A DNA stretch of 11,606 nt, taken from a bacterium. GTDB taxonomy: Bacteria; Armatimonadota; HRBIN16. Both the position numbers and the translations under genes were made by a program. A model generated the notes under the pieces. It had not been told where the DNA came from, ran no database searches, and was given only the letters and a program-made list of their open reading frames with translations. The stretch spans positions 1 to 11,606 of the forward strand of contig JANWXG010000060.1 in NCBI GenBank assembly GCA_025057335.1. The letters run 5' to 3'. This document shows, piece by piece, positions 5,908-11,606 of the stretch (positions are counted from its first letter, which is position 1; each line of letters starts with the position of its first letter).

Positions 5908-6858
5908 ATGAAGTACAAGCGTTTGGGTGCGACCGGGCTATGGGTCTCAGAGCTGTGTATGGGTTGTATGACCTTCGGCGGAGAGGCAGATGAGCACACC
6001 TCTATCGCCATGGTAGAGCGCTGCTTGGAGGCAGGTATTAACTTCTTCGATACCGCCAACGTGTACACGGGGGGACGCTCAGAGGAGATTCTGGGCAAGG
6101 CGTTGCGTCCTTACCGTGACAAGGTAGTCATTGCCACGAAAGTGCGTGCCCGGGTGGCGGAGGGGCCCAACGGCGAGGGCTTGTCCCGATACCACATCAT
6201 GCAGCAAGTGGAAGCCAGTCTGCGTCGGTTGCAAACAGACGTGATAGACCTCTATCAAGTGCACTCTTGGGACGAGAACACCCCCTTGGAGGAGACGCTC
6301 TCCACGCTGAACGACTTAGTACGGCAGGGCAAAGTGCGCTACATCGGCTGTTCTAACTTCGCTGCTTGGCAGCTGTGCAAAGCGCTCTGGCTCAGCGACA
6401 AGCACGGTTGGGCGCGTTTCGACAGCATTCAGCCCCGTTACAACCTGATTGACCGTGTAGTGGAGATGGAGATCCTGCCCCTGTGCCAAGCGGAGGGCGT
6501 CGGCGTGATGGTGTATAGCCCTCTTGCGGGGGGGATTCTGACGGGCAAGTATCGCCCTGGGGAGCCGCCGCCTCCGGGCACGCGCGCGGCGGAGAACCAG
6601 TGGTTCCTCGAGCGCCGGGCGAAGCCGCACAACCTCGAGCGAGCACAACGTATCGTAGAGGTGCTCCGGCAGTTCGGGCGCCCGCTGGTGCAGACGGCGA
6701 TTGCCTGGACAATCAGCCATCCTGCCGTCACATGCGCCATCATTGGCGCGCGTCACATGGAGCAGTTGGAGCTCATCCTCAACGGCTGGAGTGGAGCTCT
6801 CCCTGCGGAGGAGAAGGCGATTTTGGACGAGGCGAGCGCCTTACCGCCACTAAACTAA
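5908..6858 (+). CDS. Aldo/keto reductase family oxidoreductase
   Basis: A 316-residue cytosolic NAD(P)H-dependent oxidoreductase of the aldo/keto reductase (TIM barrel) family, of normal length. The N-terminus (MKYKRLGATGLWVSELCMG) and FFDTANVYTGGRSEEILGKAL are typical of the YajO/Tas/KvAbeta-like branch. The catalytic tetrad is visible: Asp48, Tyr53, Lys78 (VIATKVR) and His119 (YQVHSWD). GCSNFAAWQL near 147 and IIGARHMEQL near 278 are the substrate-side and cofactor-phosphate-binding segments. The natural substrate cannot be told from sequence; such enzymes reduce aldehydes, ketones or sugars. The ATG at 5908 is chosen because AGGAGGAGG lies eight bases upstream and a promoter lies just before it; the frame stays open further upstream only through repeat sequence. 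It is monocistronic and its stop codon overlaps that of the convergent proC gene. Confidence 0.95.
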   Translation: MKYKRLGATGLWVSELCMGCMTFGGEADEHTSIAMVERCLEAGINFFDTANVYTGGRSEEILGKALRPYRDKVVIATKVRARVAEGPNGEGLSRYHIMQQVEASLRRLQTDVIDLYQVHSWDENTPLEETLSTLNDLVRQGKVRYIGCSNFAAWQLCKALWLSDKHGWARFDSIQPRYNLIDRVVEMEILPLCQAEGVGVMVYSPLAGGILTGKYRPGEPPPPGTRAAENQWFLERRAKPHNLERAQRIVEVLRQFGRPLVQTAIAWTISHPAVTCAIIGARHMEQLELILNGWSGALPAEEKAILDEASALPPLN

Positions 6859-7667
6859 GACAGCTCGTTGGCACGCTCTATAGCTGCCGCCACCGCCTCA
6901 ATCAGGGCGGAGCGAACGCCTGCTCGTTCCATCACCACCAGCGCAGCGATCGTTGTGCCAGCAGGGGTAGTGACCATGTCCTTCAGCTGGGCGGGGTGCA
7001 TTCCTGTCTCTAGCACCATCTTCGCCGCGCCCAACAGAGTCTGTGCAGCAAGGAAGGTGGCGATGTCACGAGGCAAGCCAGCGCGGACGCCACCGTCCGA
7101 AAGCGCCTCAATCATCAGGTAGGCGTAGGCAGGACCGCTCCCGCTGATGGCGGTGACGGCGTTCAACAGATGTTCCTCCACCTCTACTGCCTCGCCGAAA
7201 GACGTGAAGATTTCGTGTGCGGCTGCAGCGTGTTCCTCGGTAGCGTAGCGACCGCGCGAGTAGGCGGCGGCTCCTGCTCCTACAATCGCGCAGGTGTTGG
7301 GCATGGCGCGGATGACCGGAGTACCGGGTGGCAACAGGTCCTCAATACGAGAAATCGGGATACCCGCTGCGATAGAGATGACCAGCTTATCGGGCGTGAT
7401 GACGGGAGAGATTTGCTCCACAACATCATGCACCAAATACGGCTTGACACAGAGCATCACGATATCGGCGTGCTGAGCTGCTTCCACGTTGGAGAGCGCC
7501 GAGCGGATACCGAGCTCTTTGACCAAGTGCTCTACCTTCTCGTGATGGACATCTGTGGCGATAATCTGTTCTGGTTGCACGGCGTTTGCCCGCAGTAGCC
7601 CACGACAAGTAGCCGACCCCATCGCTCCCGTGCCGATGACCGCGATGGTCTTCCCTTTCAGACCCAT
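6855..7667 (-). CDS. proC: Pyrroline-5-carboxylate reductase
   Basis: This 270-residue enzyme catalyses the last step of proline synthesis, the NAD(P)H-dependent reduction of 1-pyrroline-5-carboxylate to L-proline, in the cytosol. The dinucleotide-binding motif is at the N-terminus (IAVIGTGAMGSA), followed by the family segments DIVMLCVKPY, VISIAAGIP, VIRAMPNTCAIVGAG and, in the dimerisation domain, AISGSGPAYAYLMIEAL and TTPAGTTIAAL. Length is normal and all key motifs are present. The ATG at 7667 has GGGAGGAG about five bases upstream. It is the last gene of the phoU-yggS-sepF-proC operon, 13 bases after the sepF stop. Its TAG stop (6857-6855) overlaps the TAA of the convergent aldo/keto reductase gene. 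Confidence 0.97.
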   Translation of the reverse strand: MGLKGKTIAVIGTGAMGSATCRGLLRANAVQPEQIIATDVHHEKVEHLVKELGIRSALSNVEAAQHADIVMLCVKPYLVHDVVEQISPVITPDKLVISIAAGIPISRIEDLLPPGTPVIRAMPNTCAIVGAGAAAYSRGRYATEEHAAAAHEIFTSFGEAVEVEEHLLNAVTAISGSGPAYAYLMIEALSDGGVRAGLPRDIATFLAAQTLLGAAKMVLETGMHPAQLKDMVTTPAGTTIAALVVMERAGVRSALIEAVAAAIERANELS

Positions 7668-7680
7668 CGCTTCTCCTCCC

Positions 7681-8064
7681 TCATGTCTCCCGATCGAAAT
7701 CGTTGACGTGCGTCATCTCCACTTGCACGTTGGCGGGGGCGAACAGGAACACTTGTTCGTGCACACGTTCCACTGTGCCCTCCAGTGCGTACACTACTCC
7801 CATGAGGAAATCCACGACCCTTTCTCGAAGGCGTGGCTCCGCATACTGGAAGTTGACCAGCTGTTGATGTCCCGCCTTCAGTCCGTCAGCGGCGCGGCGT
7901 GCATCCTCCATTGAACGCGCATACAACACATGCACACGCTGCGCCGGACGGGTATGCAGCCGAATGACCGTACCTCCGTCGTCTTCCTCCTCACTAGGGC
8001 CGAAGAGACGCTCCTTCAGCCGCGACCACCACGAGCGTCCCTCTTCCTCGAACGGTTCCTGCAC
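7681..8064 (-). CDS. sepF: Cell division protein SepF
   Basis: A 127-residue homologue of SepF, which binds the FtsZ C-terminal tail, polymerises into rings and tethers the Z-ring to the membrane. The N-terminus has a candidate membrane-inserting amphipathic helix (SWWSRLKERLFG, 11-22), followed by an acidic linker (EEEDD). The globular SepF domain spans about 32-115, with the family segments QQLVNFQYAEP, RVVDFLMGVVYALEGTVERV and EQVFLFAPANVQVE. It is slightly shorter than the Bacillus protein because the linker is short. The start is a GTG at 8064 with AAAAGGAGGG upstream; the ribosome site overlaps the yggS stop codon, 15 bases before the GTG. SepF is typical of Gram-positives, cyanobacteria and related diderms and is absent from most Proteobacteria. 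Confidence 0.95.
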   Translation of the reverse strand: MQEPFEEEGRSWWSRLKERLFGPSEEEDDGGTVIRLHTRPAQRVHVLYARSMEDARRAADGLKAGHQQLVNFQYAEPRLRERVVDFLMGVVYALEGTVERVHEQVFLFAPANVQVEMTHVNDFDRET

Positions 8065-8079
8065 CGGTTCACCCTCCTT

Positions 8080-8757
8080 TTATGCACGCGGTCCGAAAAT
8101 CGCCGTGCCGAGGCGCACCATCGTGGCGCCCTCCTCAATAGCCACCTCGAAGTCTTGAGTCATCCCCATCGATAGGTGCACACGATGCTCAGGCGGAAGT
8201 TGTTCGAAGAGGCGGCGCAACGCAGCGAAGTATGGACGCGCCTGCTCTGCCTCTTCCACTAGGGGCGCCATACCCATCAGCCCCTCCAGCTGCAGATGCG
8301 GCATCGAAACCACGCGCTCGACCAAACTCCATAACTCTTCGGGAAGCACCCCATACTTCTGAGGCTCGCGAGCGATATTCACCTCGATCAACACGCGCTG
8401 ACGCTTTCCTACCGCCTGGGCACGGCGATGAATCTCCCAAGCCAGTTCCTCATCGTCTACGGTATGTATCCACTCGAAGAGGGGTACTACACCGCGCGCT
8501 TTGTTCTTCTGTAGGTGCCCAATGAAATGCCAGCACACTGGGGCGGAGATGCTCTGAATCTTCTCGCGCGCTTCCTGGTAATAGTTCTCTCCGAAATGCT
8601 CTACTCCTGCTGCAATCGCTTGCTGGATGCGGGCGACCTCCACCGTCTTGGAAACCGCGATGAGTATGACCGATTCGCTACTGCGCCCCGCGCGTTCACA
8701 GGCGCGGGCGATGCGCTCACGCACTATCTCCACATTGCGCGCAATGTCTGTGCTCAT
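8080..8757 (-). CDS. yggS: YggS/PLPBP family pyridoxal-phosphate homeostasis protein
   Basis: A 225-residue protein of the fold-III PLP-binding family (YggS, YlmE, PipY, human PLPBP). It has no known enzyme activity; it binds PLP and keeps vitamin B6 and amino-acid pools balanced in the cytosol. The PLP lysine is Lys37 in ILIAVSKTV. Other family segments are HFGENYYQEAREKI, CWHFIGHLQKNKA, VLIEVNIAREPQKYG, LEGLMGMAPLVEE, LSMGMTQDFEVAIEEG and VRLGTAIFGPR, all present. Its ATG overlaps the phoU stop as ATGA (8757-8754), a sign of translational coupling. sepF follows after 15 bases. The yggS-sepF neighbourhood is widespread in Gram-positives (ylmE-ylmF) and, as I recall, with proC in cyanobacteria. 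Confidence 0.96.
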   Translation of the reverse strand: MSTDIARNVEIVRERIARACERAGRSSESVILIAVSKTVEVARIQQAIAAGVEHFGENYYQEAREKIQSISAPVCWHFIGHLQKNKARGVVPLFEWIHTVDDEELAWEIHRRAQAVGKRQRVLIEVNIAREPQKYGVLPEELWSLVERVVSMPHLQLEGLMGMAPLVEEAEQARPYFAALRRLFEQLPPEHRVHLSMGMTQDFEVAIEEGATMVRLGTAIFGPRA

Positions 8758-9473
8758 TGCCCGCCCGCTTCTTCTCCATTGTTCTCCTCAGGCACATACT
8801 CGCCTCGGTGGCTCACGGCAAGCTGTCTCAGCACGCCTGTCTCCACAAAAACCACCCGCTCCGCCACGTTGACCGCGTGGTCTGCACATCGCTCCAGATA
8901 GTATAGCACGAGCAACATCAGCGCGGCTGCTTCCAGGTCGGCATCCCCTTTGCTCATGGAGGCGAGGATGTTCTTACGCATGCGACGGTAGAGCTTGTCT
9001 ACCTCGTTGTCCATGTCGCACACATCATACGCCAGCTCCATATCGTGCTGCGTGAAGGAATCCAGACCGCTGCGTATCATCGCACACACCTTTTCCTTCA
9101 GCAGCGGCACATCTACCAATGACACCACACGGGGATAGTCCTTGAGCCGAATCGCCGCTTTGGCGATGTCTACCGAGTGGTCTCCGATGCGCTCGAGGTC
9201 GGTGATTGCCTTCAACACAGTGCCGATGAGACGGAGGTCGCGTGCCATCGGCTGCTGCAACGCGAGCAGGCGCAGGCAGTGCATCTCGATGTTCACATCC
9301 ATCTCGTCCACCACGTCATCGCGACGTACAATCTCCTTCGCCAACTCCTCGTCGCGGTGGCAGAGGGACTGCACTGCCTGGTCCAACATCTGTTCTACAT
9401 AGCTGCCCATCTCGATGAGTTCGTGCTGGAGTAGCTGCAGCTCCTCATCGAAAGCGTGGCGTACGGTGGTCAT
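8754..9473 (-). CDS. phoU: PhoU family phosphate-signalling regulator
   Basis: A 239-residue, all-helical cytosolic protein of the PhoU family, normal length, made of two three-helix bundles. Each carries the metal-binding signature: KAITDLERIGDHSVDIAK near 88-105 and LYYLERCADHAVNVAERV near 190-207. PhoU proteins restrain the PstSCAB phosphate transporter and the PhoR kinase when phosphate is plentiful. No pst, phoB or phoR gene is in the window. I chose the ATG at 9473, with AAGGGAG six bases upstream; a TTG two codons earlier (9479) would abut the GGGAG. The C-terminal about 15 residues are acidic and Gly-rich and probably disordered. It is the first gene of an operon with yggS, sepF and proC, and shares ATGA with yggS. 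Confidence 0.94.
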   Translation of the reverse strand: MTTVRHAFDEELQLLQHELIEMGSYVEQMLDQAVQSLCHRDEELAKEIVRRDDVVDEMDVNIEMHCLRLLALQQPMARDLRLIGTVLKAITDLERIGDHSVDIAKAAIRLKDYPRVVSLVDVPLLKEKVCAMIRSGLDSFTQHDMELAYDVCDMDNEVDKLYRRMRKNILASMSKGDADLEAAALMLLVLYYLERCADHAVNVAERVVFVETGVLRQLAVSHRGEYVPEENNGEEAGGQ

Positions 9474-9704
9474 CCCCAACTCCCTTCCTCTTCTGGTAGC
9501 AGCCCGTGCACAAATGACGTTGCGTTACATATATTATTCCACATTCCCCTCCTGAATGCATAGGGCACAAGCCAAAGGCGGCTTCTGACCCGATGAGACG
9601 TGGGAGGGTAAGTCTCCTTTGCCCCTCTAGCTACAAGGAGCACGCACTCCCCATATGGAAAATGTTACTCTGCAAATCCCAACTTGCCAGACAGGAGAAC
9701 GCTA
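9474..9704. other. Divergent intergenic region between phoU operon and glycoside hydrolase gene
   Basis: These 231 bases must hold the promoters of both divergent units. The clearest signal is an A/T island at 9525-9540 (ACATATATTATTCC), which stands out in this GC-rich DNA and could contain a -10 element in either direction. I found no convincing -35 partner at 16-18 bases, and no recognisable Pho box. Confidence 0.4.
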
Positions 9705-11015
9705 ATGCGCCTGACCATTCACGAATCACGCCGTTTCCTGATGTGGGAGGATGGCACGCCGTTTTTCTATCTCGGAGACACTGCTTGGGAGCTCTTTCAC
9801 CGCTGCAATCGACGTGAGGCGGAGCGCTACCTCAGGGACCGTGCTGCTAAGGGATTCACTGTAGTCCAGGCGGTGGCACTGGCTGAGCTGGATGGACTGC
9901 ACACTCCTAACCCCTATGGACACACACCGCTACGCGACGACGACCCCCTAAAGCCGAACGAACCATACTGGAGGCACGTGGACAACATCATAGACATAGC
10001 AAACCGTCTGGGCATCGTAGTGGGCTTGTTGCCCACTTGGGGCGACAAGTGGAACAAGAAATGGGGTGTTGGACCAGAGATTTTCACTCCTGAGAACGCC
10101 CGCGTCTACGGCGAGTGGATAGGCAATCGCTACAAGGGACAGCAGGTTATCTGGATTCTGGGCGGTGACCGTCCCGTAGAGAATGAGCGCCACTATGCCG
10201 TCCTACGAGCGATGGCGACCGGCATCCGCGCTGCCGTCGGACGCAGCCAGCTCATCTCGTTCCATCCGATGGGAGGACAAGCCAGCTCGCAATACTTCCA
10301 CCAAGACGACTGGCTGGACTTCAACATGGTGCAGTCTGGGCACATTCGTGATAACGAGAACTGGAAATTTATCACCAGAGACTATTCTCTGGCGCCTGTG
10401 AAGCCGTGCATGGACGCAGAGCCGGGCTATGAGAACATCGCCTCGCACTTTGACCCAAGGAACGGCTTCTTGAGCGCGTACGATGTGCGCAAGTTCGCCT
10501 ACTGGGCGCTGTTTGCAGGAGCGCATGGACACACCTACGGTTGCAGCGAGGTATGGCAGATGTATCTACCCGGGAGGGAGCCCCAGCTGTACGCACATCT
10601 GCCCTGGACGGAAGCCATCAAACTGCCCGGCTCTGCGCAGATGCAGCATGCGAAGCGGCTGTTGCTGTCGCGTCCGTTCTTCGCGCGCGTGCCTGACCAG
10701 AGCCTGCTTGCCTGTGAGGAGGGAACAGGCGCTCTTCACATCCAAGCTACCCGAGCAGCTGACGGTAGTTATGCGATGGTCTACCTCCCTTTGCGCCGAC
10801 CGGTGGCGGTGAAGATGGACCGAATAGGAGGCTCGCAGGCGGTAGCGTGGTGGTATGACCCGCGTACGGGCAGAGCCACACGTGTTGGCACTTTCGCGAC
10901 GAAGGGCGAGCAACAGTTTATCCCGCCCCCTGCGCCAGATGGCGGCGACTGGGTGCTGGTGCTGGACGAGGAGGCGCGTCGCTTCCCTGAACCCGGAAAG
11001 GTGACAGCCTCGTAG
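9705..11015 (+). CDS. DUF4038/GH140-like putative glycoside hydrolase with C-terminal beta domain
   Basis: The 436-residue protein has the layout of the DUF4038 apiosidase-like family: an N-terminal TIM barrel (about 1-340) and a small C-terminal beta domain often labelled collagen-binding-like (about 345-425). Typical segments are FLMWEDGTPFFYLGDTAWEL, GIVVGLLPTWGDKW, QVIWILGGDRP (Asp155), and KPCMDAEPGYE (Glu239). By comparison with GH140 apiosidase the Asp and a Glu would be catalytic; I infer these positions and have not aligned them. GH140 enzymes release apiose from the pectin rhamnogalacturonan II; the substrate here is not proven. No signal peptide is present, so action on imported oligosaccharides in the cytoplasm seems likely. 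The ATG at 9705 has AGGAG seven bases upstream; a TTG seven codons earlier overlaps that site and is rejected. The gene is divergent from phoU. Confidence 0.87.
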   Translation: MRLTIHESRRFLMWEDGTPFFYLGDTAWELFHRCNRREAERYLRDRAAKGFTVVQAVALAELDGLHTPNPYGHTPLRDDDPLKPNEPYWRHVDNIIDIANRLGIVVGLLPTWGDKWNKKWGVGPEIFTPENARVYGEWIGNRYKGQQVIWILGGDRPVENERHYAVLRAMATGIRAAVGRSQLISFHPMGGQASSQYFHQDDWLDFNMVQSGHIRDNENWKFITRDYSLAPVKPCMDAEPGYENIASHFDPRNGFLSAYDVRKFAYWALFAGAHGHTYGCSEVWQMYLPGREPQLYAHLPWTEAIKLPGSAQMQHAKRLLLSRPFFARVPDQSLLACEEGTGALHIQATRAADGSYAMVYLPLRRPVAVKMDRIGGSQAVAWWYDPRTGRATRVGTFATKGEQQFIPPPAPDGGDWVLVLDEEARRFPEPGKVTAS

Positions 11016-11059
11016 TCTGCTTGGGCAGAGCGCTCTACATCACCTGTGAGGTGGGAGCG
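11016..11059 (+). terminator. Hairpins after the glycoside hydrolase stop (possible terminator without T tract)
   Basis: Directly after the stop, TCTGC (11016-11020) pairs with GCAGA (11025-11029) around TTGG. Then CGCTC (11031-11035) pairs with GAGCG (11055-11059), enclosing CACCT-GTG-AGGTG (11041-11053). No T run follows either, so this would be at best a transcript-end stabiliser or a factor-dependent stop. The rest of the gap to 11227 shows no clear promoter. Confidence 0.35.
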
Positions 11060-11227
11060 TGTAGGTACGTGGAAGGCCTGCAGGCGGGGGCATGCGCGTT
11101 GCGGGGGGAGGTAAGGGCTTATTTACGTTGCGGTATTCCTCTCCCGATTTTCGGAGGCATCCCCGATGGGACAACTCCCCTATGCCGTCAACACTTTACA
11201 GAGCAGGAACGGAGGAGAAGATTGCCG

Positions 11228-11606
11228 ATGCTTCAGCGTCTCACCCTTTCTCTTCTGGTAGTGTGGTGGTTCGCGTCAGTCGCTAGCGCCGACCTCCGAG
11301 CGGATATCGACCAGTTGTTGCAGAACCCCGCATTAGCGCACAGCCTGACGGGCGTGCTGGTGGTGTCGCTTCGGGACGGGAGGACGCTGTATGAGCGCCA
11401 TGCTGACGTGATGCTCATCCCCGCCTCGAACCAGAAGCTGCTGGTTGCCGCAGCAGCGCTGCATCGGCTGGGGGCGGATTTTCGCTTCACGACGCGCCTA
11501 TGGGCAACGGGCGAAGTGGACTCACAGGGCGTGCTACGGGGCGACCTCGTGCTGCAAGGCGAGGGCGACCCCGTGCTGTCGCTCGGGGAGATAGAAAAGA
11601 TGGCGG
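11228..11606 (+). CDS. dacB: D-alanyl-D-alanine carboxypeptidase/endopeptidase, PBP4 family (S13), 5' part
   Basis: The first 126 residues of a secreted class C penicillin-binding protein, cut by the window edge. A signal peptide (LTLSLLVVWWFASVASA) leads to an exported enzyme. TGVLVVSLRDGRTLYERHAD and LIPASNQKLLVAAAAL are the family hallmarks; Ser67 and Lys70 form the SxxK catalytic pair. RLWATGEVDSQGVLRGDLVL and GEGDPVLS match the segment that begins the S13 insertion domain. The SxN and KTG motifs lie outside the window. PBP4 enzymes trim the terminal D-Ala and cut cross-links of peptidoglycan in the periplasm. The ATG at 11228 has GGAGGAG ten bases upstream. It follows the glycoside hydrolase gene after 212 bases and is probably transcribed on its own. 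Confidence 0.93.
   Translation, partial: MLQRLTLSLLVVWWFASVASADLRADIDQLLQNPALAHSLTGVLVVSLRDGRTLYERHADVMLIPASNQKLLVAAAALHRLGADFRFTTRLWATGEVDSQGVLRGDLVLQGEGDPVLSLGEIEKMA

Noticed and set aside
9474..9479. TTG start for phoU two codons upstream
   Set aside because: It directly abuts the GGGAG motif, leaving no spacing. The ATG at 9473 has a six-base spacing.
9474..9704. Pho box controlling phoU
   Set aside because: I looked for direct repeats of the CTGTCAT type at 11-base period and saw none.

Overview
The window looks like chromosomal DNA from a GC-rich, free-living diderm bacterium, possibly thermophilic or soil-derived. Two clues fit the Armatimonadota or a nearby lineage of the Terrabacteria. 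First, the cell division gene sepF lies next to yggS and proC, an order typical of Gram-positives and cyanobacteria. Second, there is a long secreted protein that looks like an outer-membrane beta-barrel, plus envelope enzymes. This placement is inference from gene content; no rRNA or other marker is present.

Layout. Positions 1-2927 hold three minus-strand genes, read right to left: a small 102-residue protein of unknown function (2619-2927), a secreted neutral-ceramidase-like hydrolase with a C-terminal SCP2-type lipid-binding domain (910-2481), and a cytoplasmic-looking SH3 plus NlpC/P60 peptidase cut by the window edge (1-754). Divergent from these is a 666-residue secreted, beta-rich protein ending in Phe (3116-5116), probably an outer-membrane barrel of unknown function. 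Next comes a 791-base stretch without a credible gene (5117-5907), packed with hairpins and two interleaved families of palindromic repeats. It ends in a good sigma-70-type promoter driving an aldo/keto reductase (5908-6858).

The reductase ends tail-to-tail with a compact minus-strand operon, with the stop codons overlapping. In transcription order the operon is phoU (9473-8754), yggS (8757-8080), sepF (8064-7681) and proC (7667-6855). phoU and yggS overlap by ATGA, and the next two spacings are 15 and 13 bases, so the four genes are almost certainly co-transcribed. They combine a phosphate-signalling protein, PLP homeostasis, the FtsZ membrane anchor and proline synthesis. Divergent from phoU is a DUF4038/GH140-like glycoside hydrolase (9705-11015), followed by the 5' part of a secreted PBP4-type D-Ala-D-Ala carboxypeptidase (11228 to the edge).

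Most genes have a strong purine-rich Shine-Dalgarno sequence 4-10 bases before the chosen start, and these decided several starts. I found no tRNA, rRNA, CRISPR array, transposase or phage gene. I do not see strong evidence for a wholly new multi-gene system. The items most worth a second look are the ceramidase-SCP2 fusion, the unclassified outer-membrane protein, the phoU-headed division/proline operon, and the structured repeat region at 5227-5737.
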